DNA of 64,000 bases. Source: Streptomyces sp. NBC_00670. Lineage in GTDB: Bacteria > Actinomycetota > Actinomycetes > Streptomycetales > Streptomycetaceae. The position numbers and the translations under genes were made by a program. Below are positions 15,264-22,368 of the stretch, in pieces (position 1 is the first letter of the stretch; each line of letters opens with the position of its first letter). Where the stretch lies: NCBI RefSeq assembly GCF_036226765.1, contig NZ_CP109017.1, positions 5,767,001-5,831,000 on the forward strand, given 5' to 3'. The notes under the pieces are model-generated. The model was not told the DNA's origin. It did no database searches and saw only the letters and a program-made list of their open reading frames with translations.

Positions 15264-16463
15264 CTACACCTCCGCCATCCCCGCCGTCAGCGTCGAGCCG
15301 TCGGACGGGTCGATCAGGAGGAAGGAACCCGTGCGGCGCACAGCCCCGTACGCGTCGATCGCCACCGGTTCCGCCGTCCGCAGGACGACCCGCCCGAGGT
15401 CGTTCGCGGTGAGTTCCGCCGCGCCGTCCAGGCCGGCCACCCGCGCCCGTACCGTGCGGGTCGTGTGCCGCAGGAGCACGCGGTCGCCGACCCGCAGCGG
15501 CCGGTCGGCGAGGTGGCAGACCGCCGCCCGTACCTCCTGCGTGAGCACCGGCACGTCCGTCCCCGCGGTGATCATGTCGCCGCGCGACACGTCCAGTTGG
15601 TCGCCGAGACGCACGGTCAGCGACTGCGGTGCGAACGCCGTCTCCGCCTCCCGGCCGAGCACGTCGATGCCGGTCACCGTGGACGTCTCGCCCGACGGGT
15701 GCACCGTCACCCGGTCGCCGACCCGCAGCGCCCCGGACGCCAGCTGCCCCGCGTAGTACCGCACCCCCTCGTGGCGCAGCACGTACTGCACCGGGAAGCG
15801 GGCGGGCGCGTCCGCCGCCTCGGCGCCCACCGGCACCGTCTCCAGGAACTCGAGGAGCGCGGGACCGTCGTACCAGTCCGTCCGCTCCGACCGCTCGACC
15901 ACGTTGTCACCGGCCAGCGCGGAGACGGGGATCGGGGTGAAGGACGCGAGGCCCAGCTCCCCGGCGTACCGGGCGAAGTCCTCGGTGATCCGCCGGAACT
16001 CCTTCTCCTCGTAGCCGACGAGGTCCATCTTGTTGACGGCGAGGACGACGTGCGGCACGCGCAGCAGGGCGGCGATCGCGGCGTGCCGGCGGGTCTGTTC
16101 GACGACGCCGTTGCGCGCGTCGACCAGGATGATCGCCAGCTCCGCCGTGGACGCCCCCGTGACCATGTTGCGGGTGTACTGCACATGCCCCGGGGTGTCG
16201 GCGAGGATGAACCGGCGCTTGGGGGTGGCGAAGTAGCGGTAGGCCACGTCGATGGTGATGCCCTGCTCGCGCTCGGCCCGCAGCCCGTCGGTCAGCAGGG
16301 CGAGGTCCGGTCCCTCCTGGCCGCGCGTCTGCGACGCCCGCTCCACGGCCTCCAGTTGATCCGCGAGGACCGACTTGGAGTCGTGCAGCAGCCGTCCGAC
16401 GAGCGTGGACTTTCCGTCGTCGACCGAACCGGCGGTGGCGAAACGCAACGTTCCGATGGTCAT
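15264..16463 (-). CDS. cysN: Sulfate adenylyltransferase large subunit (GTPase)
   Basis: The 399-residue protein has EF-Tu-like GTPase motifs GSVDDGKST (P-loop), DTPGHVQYTRNMVTGAS (G3) and NKMDLVGY (G4), then two beta-barrel domains. CysN couples GTP hydrolysis to APS formation by CysD. ATG 16463 is 2 bp past the cysD stop, so it is the last gene of the operon. There is no fused APS kinase domain; a separate cysC lies upstream. With no cysH or sulfite reductase here, this set looks dedicated to PAPS supply for the sulfotransferase. Confidence 0.96.
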   Translation of the reverse strand: MTIGTLRFATAGSVDDGKSTLVGRLLHDSKSVLADQLEAVERASQTRGQEGPDLALLTDGLRAEREQGITIDVAYRYFATPKRRFILADTPGHVQYTRNMVTGASTAELAIILVDARNGVVEQTRRHAAIAALLRVPHVVLAVNKMDLVGYEEKEFRRITEDFARYAGELGLASFTPIPVSALAGDNVVERSERTDWYDGPALLEFLETVPVGAEAADAPARFPVQYVLRHEGVRYYAGQLASGALRVGDRVTVHPSGETSTVTGIDVLGREAETAFAPQSLTVRLGDQLDVSRGDMITAGTDVPVLTQEVRAAVCHLADRPLRVGDRVLLRHTTRTVRARVAGLDGAAELTANDLGRVVLRTAEPVAIDAYGAVRRTGSFLLIDPSDGSTLTAGMAEV

Positions 16464-16465
16464 GG

Positions 16466-17413
16466 CTAGAAGTACCCCTCGCGCTTGCGGTCCTCCATCG
16501 CGGCTTCCGACAGTTTGTCGTCGGCGCGGGTGGCACCGCGTTCGGTGAGCCGGGAGGCGGCGATCTCGGTGATCACCTTCTCGATGGTGTCGGCGTCGGA
16601 GTCGACGGCGCCGGTGCAGGACATGTCCCCGACGGTGCGGTAGCGCACCTGCCGCTTCTCCACGTGCTCGCCGTCCTTGGGGCCGCCCCAGTCGCCGGCG
16701 GTGAGCCACATGCCGTTGCGGGCGAACACCTCGCGCTCGTGGGCGAAGTAGATCTGGGGGAGGTCGATCTGTTCGCGGGCGATGTACTGCCACACGTCGA
16801 GTTCGGTCCAGTTGGACAGGGGGAAGACGCGGACGTGTTCGCCGGGGGCGTGGCGGCCGTTGTAGAGGTTCCACAGCTCGGGGCGCTGGCGTCGGGGGTC
16901 CCACTGGGAGAACTCGTCGCGCAGGGAGAAGACCCGCTCTTTGGCGCGGGCCTTCTCCTCGTCGCGGCGTCCGCCGCCGAAGACGGCGTCGAACTTCTCG
17001 CTCTGGATCTTCTCGGTGAGCGGGATGATCTGGAGCGGGTTGCGGGTGCCGTCGGGGCGTTCTTTCAGGGCCCCCCGGTCGATGTAGTCCTGGACGGAGG
17101 CGATGTGCAGGCGCAGTCGGTGCTGTGCGACGACGCGGTCGCGGTAGGCGAGGACTTCGGGGAAGTTGTGGCCGGTGTCCACGTGCAGGAGGGAGAAGGG
17201 CACGGGGGCGGGGGTGAACGCCTTGAGTGCCAGGTGGAGCATGAGGATGGAGTCCTTGCCGCCGGAAAAGAGGATCACCGGGTTCTCGAACTCGCCCGCG
17301 ACCTCGCGGAAGATGTGCACCGCCTCGGACTCCAACGCGTCCAGGTGCGAGAGCGCGAAGCCGTCCGCCGCTCCCGTACCGGACGCCGCACCGGTCGTCG
17401 TACGGACCGTCAT
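16466..17413 (-). CDS. cysD: Sulfate adenylyltransferase small subunit
   Basis: The 315-residue protein has the PP-loop motif SGGKDS (50-55), LLHVDTGHNFPE, and FGGGRRDEEKARAKERVFS, all typical of CysD. It forms APS from sulfate and ATP together with CysN. The ATG at 17413 overlaps the cysC stop (ATGA). The N-terminal 20 residues are a low-complexity Thr/Ala/Gly arm. Full length and intact active-site motifs suggest a working enzyme. Confidence 0.96.
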   Translation of the reverse strand: MTVRTTTGAASGTGAADGFALSHLDALESEAVHIFREVAGEFENPVILFSGGKDSILMLHLALKAFTPAPVPFSLLHVDTGHNFPEVLAYRDRVVAQHRLRLHIASVQDYIDRGALKERPDGTRNPLQIIPLTEKIQSEKFDAVFGGGRRDEEKARAKERVFSLRDEFSQWDPRRQRPELWNLYNGRHAPGEHVRVFPLSNWTELDVWQYIAREQIDLPQIYFAHEREVFARNGMWLTAGDWGGPKDGEHVEKRQVRYRTVGDMSCTGAVDSDADTIEKVITEIAASRLTERGATRADDKLSEAAMEDRKREGYF

Positions 17414-17967
17414 GCGAGCCCCCTCGCCGCCAGCACCGCGTGCACGGCCGCCGCGGACTCCTCCGGCGTCTGCAGATGGGTCTCCAGCGTCACCGCGGGG
17501 TCGACCGGCGGCTCGTACGGGTCGTCCACACCGGTCAGGCCCTTGAGGTGGCCGGCGGCCTGGCGGGCGTACAGGCCCTTCACGTCCCGCTCGCTGCACA
17601 CCTCCACCGGCGTCGCCACGTGCACCTCCAGGTACGCCGTGCCGCTCGCCTCGTGGCGCTTGCGCACCGCCTCGCGGCTGTCGGCGTAGGGGGCGATGAC
17701 GGGGACGACGGCGAGGACGCCGTTGCGGGCCAGCACCTCGGCGACCAGGCCGATGCGCTGCACATTGGTGTTGCGGTCCTCGCGCGAGAAGCCGAGTCCG
17801 GCGGAGAGGAACCGGCGGATCTCGTCACCGTCGAGCACCTCCACCCGGTGCCCCTCGGAGCGCAGCCGGCCGGCGAGGACGCGGGCGATCGTCGTCTTGC
17901 CCGCGCTCGGCAGTCCGGTGAGCCAGACCGTGGCCCCGGGGGCCCTGGTCCTGGACGTGCTGGTCAT
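17410..17967 (-). CDS. cysC: Adenylylsulfate (APS) kinase
   Basis: The 185-residue enzyme phosphorylates APS to PAPS. Motifs: P-loop GLPSAGKTT, VLDGDEIRRFLSAGLGFSREDRNTNVQRIG (APS-binding) and DVKGLYARQAAGHLKGLTGVDDPYEPP, which match the family closely. It overlaps the glycosyltransferase gene upstream and cysD downstream by ATGA. PAPS is the sulfate donor for the sulfotransferase that opens this operon. Confidence 0.96.
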   Translation of the reverse strand: MTSTSRTRAPGATVWLTGLPSAGKTTIARVLAGRLRSEGHRVEVLDGDEIRRFLSAGLGFSREDRNTNVQRIGLVAEVLARNGVLAVVPVIAPYADSREAVRKRHEASGTAYLEVHVATPVEVCSERDVKGLYARQAAGHLKGLTGVDDPYEPPVDPAVTLETHLQTPEESAAAVHAVLAARGLA

Positions 17968-19196
17968 GCGTCGAGTCCTTTCGCGGCACCGCTGCGGTGC
18001 CGTTGTTCGTGGAGGTCGGTGAAGAGGGCTTCCCAGCGCGGGTGCACGGCGTCGGGGCCGTAGCTCGCGGCCGTCAGGACCGCGGCGACACCCATGTCGG
18101 TGCGCAGCCGCTCGTCGGCCATCAGCTTGGACATGGCCCCGGCCAGCGCGTCGGGGTCCTCCGGCGGTACGAGGAGGCCGTCGACGCCGTGGGTGAGGAC
18201 GTCCGCCGGGCCGGTCGGGCAGTCGAAGCTGACCACCGGCAGGGCGTGGCTCATCGCCTCGATCATCACCATCGGCAGGCCCTCGAAGCGCGAGCTGAGC
18301 ACGTAGAAGGCGGCCTTGGCGAGTTCGTCGTCGAGCCGGTCGGTGTGGCCCATCAGGAACACGTGGTTGTACAGGTGGTGTTCCTCGATCAGCGCGCGCA
18401 GGTCGTCCTTCTTCTCGCCGCTGCCGTAGATCCGCAACTGCCAGTCGGGGTGCGCCCCGACGAGCTTCGCCCAGGCCGGGATCAGCATGTCGAAGCCCTT
18501 CTGCGCGAAGAGCCGGCCTGCCGCGACCGCGATCTTCGACGAGCCGGGGTCCGCGGGCACCTGGTCGAGGGAGTGGACGGCGTTCGGGATCCGGACGACG
18601 CGGGTGCCGGGCACCATCGCCTCGTACTCCCGGCGGTCCCGCTCGGTGAGGACGGCGATGGCGTCGAAGCGCGGATAGGTCTCCTTGATGCGCTTCTGGA
18701 CGTCCGGCTTGTACGTGGAGTGGTTCATGTGGTCCTGGGCGACACGCACGACGTCCTCGGGCGCGAACTCGGCGGCCAGGAAGTTCAGTGCGGGCCGGGT
18801 GGTGACGAGGACGCCGCCGCTCAGGCCGCGCAGATACGCGGCGAGCCGGTCCTCCAGGTACCGGTTGAACCAGCGGTAGCCGAACTCGCCGGGCGGGACG
18901 TGCCGGGCGGGCTGTTCGAGCTGCCGCCCCCGGCGCCGGTCGCGCAGCCTGCCCAGCAGGCCGGCCGGCGCCTCGTACGCGCCCTCGCGGACGTCGACGA
19001 GGGTGGTGACGCGCACCCGCTCGTCCAGCGGGAACTGCACCTTGTCCCGGCGGCGCACGGCGCTCACCAGCTCCACGTCCCAGCCGGCGGCGACCAGCGA
19101 GTTGGCCTGGTTCATCACCGTGCGGATGGTGCCGCCGCGGCCGTACGCGTGCAGGAGCAGGTAGCGGACCTTCGGCAGCGGGCGTCGGTCCGTCAT
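17964..19196 (-). CDS. GT4-type glycosyltransferase
   Basis: This 410-residue GT-B enzyme begins KVRYLLLHAYGRGGTIRTVMNQANSLVAAGWDVELVSA (acceptor-side Gly-rich loop). Its donor-binding half contains AVAAGRLFAQKGFDMLIPAW and the EX7E signature in SSRFEGLPMVMIEAMSHALPVVSFDCPTGP. Inverting/retaining mode and sugar cannot be told; GT4 enzymes are usually retaining. No signal or TM segment, so it acts in the cytosol. ATGA overlaps on both sides tie it to the small beta-rich protein and to cysC, so its product is the likely sulfation substrate. Confidence 0.93.
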   Translation of the reverse strand: MTDRRPLPKVRYLLLHAYGRGGTIRTVMNQANSLVAAGWDVELVSAVRRRDKVQFPLDERVRVTTLVDVREGAYEAPAGLLGRLRDRRRGRQLEQPARHVPPGEFGYRWFNRYLEDRLAAYLRGLSGGVLVTTRPALNFLAAEFAPEDVVRVAQDHMNHSTYKPDVQKRIKETYPRFDAIAVLTERDRREYEAMVPGTRVVRIPNAVHSLDQVPADPGSSKIAVAAGRLFAQKGFDMLIPAWAKLVGAHPDWQLRIYGSGEKKDDLRALIEEHHLYNHVFLMGHTDRLDDELAKAAFYVLSSRFEGLPMVMIEAMSHALPVVSFDCPTGPADVLTHGVDGLLVPPEDPDALAGAMSKLMADERLRTDMGVAAVLTAASYGPDAVHPRWEALFTDLHEQRHRSGAAKGLDA

Positions 19197-19618
19197 ACGG
19201 CGGCCCCGTTCCCCGCGGTGCGGCACTCCAGGGAGAGGTTGTCCTTGACCGTGTAGTAGGGCCGCACGCTGAGGCCCTCGATGCGCTGTTCGGGGAACAC
19301 CATGATCTTCTTCTTGCCGCGGATGTCGTCCAGTTGGCGTCCGGCCCGCAGTTCGGCCGTGCCGTCGGTGAGGTGGAGGTCCCACTCCTCGAGTGCGGCG
19401 GGGTCCTCGGTGACCAGGTCCGCTATCGGCAGTCCGGCCTCGAACCGGTCGTCGGTGAGGCGGGCCGGGTAGCGCAGCCGCTGCTCGGGGTGGGAGCGCC
19501 TGGTCACGAGGAGTTCCCAGGCGCCGGTGGTGGTGACCGTCAGACCGTGCAGCCGGCCGGTCAGCCGGACGCGCCCGTCGCGCGGCCAGACCTCCGCGAT
19601 CTCGGCGTGCGGCTTCAC
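19193..19618 (-). CDS. Small beta-rich domain protein of glycopolymer-transferase type
   Basis: The 141-residue protein has predicted repeated beta strands and the stretch RAGRQLDDIRGKKKIMVFP followed by RPYYTVKDNLSLECR. I recall such a domain fused to glycosyltransferases and CDP-glycerol/teichoic-acid-type transferases of actinobacteria, which suggests a split-off partner domain of the GT4 enzyme. No catalytic motif, no signal peptide. Its GTG start (19618) overlaps the sulfotransferase stop as GTGA, and its stop overlaps the glycosyltransferase ATG. Function unknown; role in acceptor binding is inference. Confidence 0.7.
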   Translation of the reverse strand: MKPHAEIAEVWPRDGRVRLTGRLHGLTVTTTGAWELLVTRRSHPEQRLRYPARLTDDRFEAGLPIADLVTEDPAALEEWDLHLTDGTAELRAGRQLDDIRGKKKIMVFPEQRIEGLSVRPYYTVKDNLSLECRTAGNGAAV

Positions 19619-20565
19619 GAGAGGTAGCCCCAGGCCTCGCACATGGGCCGCAGCACCGCCGGGATCTCGTCCTCGCGCGGCAGCGCACGCCCGGACTGCA
19701 CGGAGCCGCTCCTGATCTTGTCCTTCCAGTCGCCGAGGCCCTTGACCACCTGGGAGTCGTCCTTGCGGCCGTATTCCAGCATGGCGGGGTCGAAGGCGAG
19801 GTCGAGGAAGTCGCAGAGCCGCCGCATCTCCTTCTCGGGGTCGGCGGTGATGTCCTCGTAGCGCACGAGGTGGCCCCCGGTGGTGGCCCTGCGGGCCTTC
19901 TCGACGGCCTTCATGTAGCGCAGGGCGTCCGCCGCGGCCTCGTCGTACGTCCGCTTCTCGGGGTCGCCCTCGTGCCAGGACTGGGCGATGGAGACCGGGT
20001 GGCGCAGCAGGAACACGAACCGGGCGTCCGGCCAGCAGTCGTGGATGCGCTGGTGCACGAAGGCGTTGCTCGGGGTCTTCTCGACGATGAAGTCCTTGCC
20101 GGACTTCACCAGTTCCCGGTGCATGACCCGGTCCCACAGCAGGTGTTCGAGGTCGCCCTGCTCCAGGCCGAGTTCGCTCATCGCCCGCCGGGACAGCCTG
20201 CTGCCGTAGTCGACCTCCAGGCGGCGGATGTGCAGCTCGTGCGGGGAGTGCAGCCGGGGGTGGGCGTTGAGCAGCATGCGCAGCAGGGTGGAGCCCGAGC
20301 GCACCGGGGACATGATGAAGACCGGCCGGCGCAGCAGCCGGTCGGTCGCCAGCTCCTCGGGGGACGGACATCGGTACGCCGGGGTGGGCCGCTTGGACGG
20401 TTTCGCCGCACCCGCCGTGCCCGTCGTGCCCTTCCTGGCCGGCTGGGCCGCGGAGGTGCCGGACGGCGGTCTCCGCGGCGGGGACGGGGCCGCCGCGGGA
20501 GCGCGGCGGACCTGTAGCCCCGTGGTGGCGGTGAGCGCCCGATTGAGATTGCGCATCAGACTCAT
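19615..20565 (-). CDS. PAPS-dependent sulfotransferase
   Basis: The 316-residue protein carries the 5'-phosphosulfate loop SPVRSGSTLLRMLLNAHP (86-103) and the 3'-phosphate motif RFVFLLRHPVSIAQSWHEG. These are the two PAPS-binding signatures of the Sulfotransfer_1/3 fold. Residues 20-75 form a Pro/Ala/Lys-rich linker with no membrane helix. It heads the operon that also encodes CysC, CysD and CysN, so donor supply and use are coupled. The acceptor is probably a glycan made by the GT4 enzyme. ATG 20565 (MSLMRNLN) was chosen; an upstream start at 20652 has no ribosome site. Confidence 0.9.
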   Translation of the reverse strand: MSLMRNLNRALTATTGLQVRRAPAAAPSPPRRPPSGTSAAQPARKGTTGTAGAAKPSKRPTPAYRCPSPEELATDRLLRRPVFIMSPVRSGSTLLRMLLNAHPRLHSPHELHIRRLEVDYGSRLSRRAMSELGLEQGDLEHLLWDRVMHRELVKSGKDFIVEKTPSNAFVHQRIHDCWPDARFVFLLRHPVSIAQSWHEGDPEKRTYDEAAADALRYMKAVEKARRATTGGHLVRYEDITADPEKEMRRLCDFLDLAFDPAMLEYGRKDDSQVVKGLGDWKDKIRSGSVQSGRALPREDEIPAVLRPMCEAWGYLS

Positions 20566-20699
20566 GCGTCCACACCATAGGTAAGAAACCTGAGAAGACG
20601 GGTTGAGGATGCTGAGGGTTCTCTTAGCAACCTTTAATGTGGCTGAGGTCACGTCTGCATGAGTCGGTAGGGGCGCAACTTACCGCCCTTTACGCGCTT

Positions 20700-21569
20700 T
20701 TACCCGGTTTGGGTGACGGCCGCGAACTCCGCGCCCGCGTCGCGCAGACGTGCGTGCAGGGCGCGGAAGACCGCCGCGGAGCGCACCCCCGGCCAGCCGG
20801 CCGGGAGCAGGGCGGCGGGCAACCCCGGGTCGGCGTAGGGGAGATGACGCCAGGAGTCCAGGGCGCGCAGATAGTCGGGGTACGCCTCCTCCGGCGGGGT
20901 GTCCGACCGCGCCTCCCAGGCGCGCAGCACCGGAGCGTGCCGGGCGAGGAACGCCTCGTGCCGTTCCGCGAGCGCTGGCAGGTCCCACCAGCGCGCCACC
21001 GCCCCGGCGGTCGGCGTGAACCCCAGGTGTTCGCCGCGGAAGAGGTCCACGTACCGCTCGAGCCGCAGCCGCCCCAGCGTGTGCCGGGCCTCCTCGTACA
21101 GCCGGGCGGGGGCGATCCACACGCCGGGTGCGGCCGTGCCGAAGCCGAGCCCGGCCAGCCGGGAGCGCAGTACGTGCCGCTTCTGCCGCTCGGACTCCGG
21201 CACCGAGAACACGGCGAGCACCCAGCCCTCGTCCGCCGGGTCCGCCGCCGGGTACACCCGCCGGTCGCTGTCCTGGAGCAACTGCCGTGCCTCCGGAGAG
21301 AGTTCGTATCCGGCGGCACCGGCCGCGGTACGCGCCGGGAGCAGCAGCCCGCGCCGCTTGAGCCGGGACACCGACGACCGTACGGACGGAGCGTCGACGC
21401 CCACCGCGGCGAGCAGCCGGATCAGTTCGGCGACGGGCACGGGGCCGGGTGCGTACCGGCCGTAGGCACCGTAGAGGGTGACGATGAGGGAGCGGGGGGT
21501 GTGCGGGGAGTGCGGAGTGCGCGGGGTTTGCGGGGAGTGCGGGGCGGGCTGTTCGGACACGATGATCAC
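20700..21569 (-). CDS. PaaX-family transcriptional regulator
   Basis: The 289-residue protein has an N-terminal winged helix (LIVTLYGAYGRYAPGPVPVAELIRLL..APSVRSSVSRLKRRGLL), the central PaaX domain (WVLAVFSVPESERQKRHVLRSRLAGLGFGTAAPGVWIAP) and the C-terminal PaaX_C region. PaaX represses phenylacetate catabolism in E. coli through phenylacetyl-CoA; actinobacterial homologues control varied pathways. No paa genes are nearby, so its targets are elsewhere or are the neighbouring oxidoreductases. The first 25 residues are a Pro/Thr/His-rich arm. Start ATG 21569, with GTG 21560 as alternative. Confidence 0.9.
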   Translation of the reverse strand: MIIVSEQPAPHSPQTPRTPHSPHTPRSLIVTLYGAYGRYAPGPVPVAELIRLLAAVGVDAPSVRSSVSRLKRRGLLLPARTAAGAAGYELSPEARQLLQDSDRRVYPAADPADEGWVLAVFSVPESERQKRHVLRSRLAGLGFGTAAPGVWIAPARLYEEARHTLGRLRLERYVDLFRGEHLGFTPTAGAVARWWDLPALAERHEAFLARHAPVLRAWEARSDTPPEEAYPDYLRALDSWRHLPYADPGLPAALLPAGWPGVRSAAVFRALHARLRDAGAEFAAVTQTG

Positions 21570-21600
21570 TCTAGATCGTCCGCGAGGGTCAAGATCATCG

Positions 21601-21696
21601 GCCCGAGAGGCCGCCCGAGAGGCCGCCCGAGAGGCCGCCCGAGAGGCCGCCCGAGAGGCCGCCCGAGAGGCCGCCCGAGAGGCCGCCCGAGGAGCC
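21601..21696. repeat. 12-bp tandem repeat (minisatellite)
   Basis: Seven perfect copies of GCCCGAGAGGCC run head to tail from 21601 to 21684, followed by an eighth with one rearranged block (GCCCGAGGAGCC, 21685-21696). It begins 32 bp upstream of the paaX start. A unit of 12 keeps reading frame, but no credible gene covers it. Confidence 0.95.
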
Positions 21697-21832
21697 GGTG
21701 CCTGGGCGGGGCCGTAAGCCCTCGCGGGCGCACGCGTGGGCCGGAAGGGTGGTGCTCCCGTCCTTGGCGTGACCCCTTTGCCGCCGGTGGAAGGTAGACG
21801 GCGACATCGCCCGCCCCAGCCAGGGAGCCGTC

Positions 21833-22252
21833 ATGCGCCCGACCCTCCTCCCTGCGGCCCTCGCCGCCGCCCTGCTCCTCTCCGCCGCCCCGGCGGCCAC
21901 CGCTCGTACCGCTCCCGCCGACGACCTCACCATCGACGCCACCGCACCCCTCGCCGCCGGTCACCCCACCCTCACCGGCACCTACCGCTGCGCCCCCGCC
22001 TCCGGCACCACGTTCCTCGCCGCCTCCCTCTCCCAGGCCGACCCCCACGTCCGCCACGGCATCGGCAGCACGGCCGCCGTCTGTGACGGCGCCCTCCACC
22101 GCTGGACCCGCACGGACACCGGCACCCGGACCTATGCCGCCGGTGCGGCCCGCGTGCAGGTGAGCCTGGTCGAGCTGAGCGCGACGGGGTTGCCGCTGCC
22201 TCGGGTGCACCGCATCGAGGAGCGGACGGTGACGCTCGTGGCGGCGCGGTGA
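21833..22252 (+). CDS. Secreted DUF6299-like protein
   Basis: The 139-residue protein has a Sec signal peptide (MRPTLLPAALAAALLLSAAP, cleavage near ATA-RTAPA) and a mature beta-rich domain with TLTGTYRCAP and AAVCDGALHRW. Cys53 and Cys84 probably form a disulfide. This matches small exported Streptomyces proteins labelled DUF6299, as far as I recall. Function unknown. ATG 21833 follows AGGGAGCCGTC. The stop codon lies inside the first unit of a 15-bp repeat. Confidence 0.75.
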   Translation: MRPTLLPAALAAALLLSAAPAATARTAPADDLTIDATAPLAAGHPTLTGTYRCAPASGTTFLAASLSQADPHVRHGIGSTAAVCDGALHRWTRTDTGTRTYAAGAARVQVSLVELSATGLPLPRVHRIEERTVTLVAAR

Positions 22253-22309
22253 GCGGTGGTGTCGTGAGCGGTGGCGTCGGCGGCGGTGGCGTCGTCGGCG
22301 GTGACGTCG
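22250..22309. repeat. 15-bp tandem repeat starting at a stop codon
   Basis: Four imperfect 15-bp units (22250-22264, 22265-22279, 22280-22294, 22295-22309) share the core GCGGTGRCGTCG; units 1 and 2 start TGAGCGGTGG. The first TGA is the stop codon of the DUF6299 gene, so the stop itself has been duplicated. Confidence 0.8.
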
Positions 22310-22323
22310 CGGGCATGCGTGGG

Positions 22324-22362
22324 CTGACAGAATTTGTCATCTGTCAGTCGCTCTCCTAGGCT
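22324..22362 (+). promoter_or_regulatory. Operator-promoter of the aldo/keto reductase gene, possibly leaderless
   Basis: CTGACAG (22324-22330) and CTGTCAG (22341-22347) form a perfect 7-bp inverted repeat with a 10-bp spacer. Inside it TGACA/TGTCA (22325-22339) form a second dyad. The -35 TTGTCA (22334-22339) and -10 TAGGCT (22357-22362) are 17 bp apart. Transcription would start about 7 bp on, at the ATG 22369, giving a leaderless mRNA. A repressor of TetR or MarR type would block the -35 box. Confidence 0.6.
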
Positions 22363-22368
22363 GCCCGC

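Noticed and set aside
15264..17967. cysCDN as the assimilatory sulfate reduction operon
   Set aside because: No PAPS/APS reductase or sulfite reductase is linked, and the genes overlap with a sulfotransferase and a glycosyltransferase.
15264..20565. Part of a PKS/NRPS secondary metabolite cluster
   Set aside because: No synthase, tailoring oxidase or carrier protein occurs around it.
21601..21696. Possible CRISPR array
   Set aside because: Units are 12 bp and directly adjacent, with no spacers and no cas genes.
21478..21717. Small rightward frame with an Arg-Glu-Ala-Ala repeat
   Set aside because: It is antisense to the paaX start and then only translates the 12-bp repeat; no ribosome site was seen.
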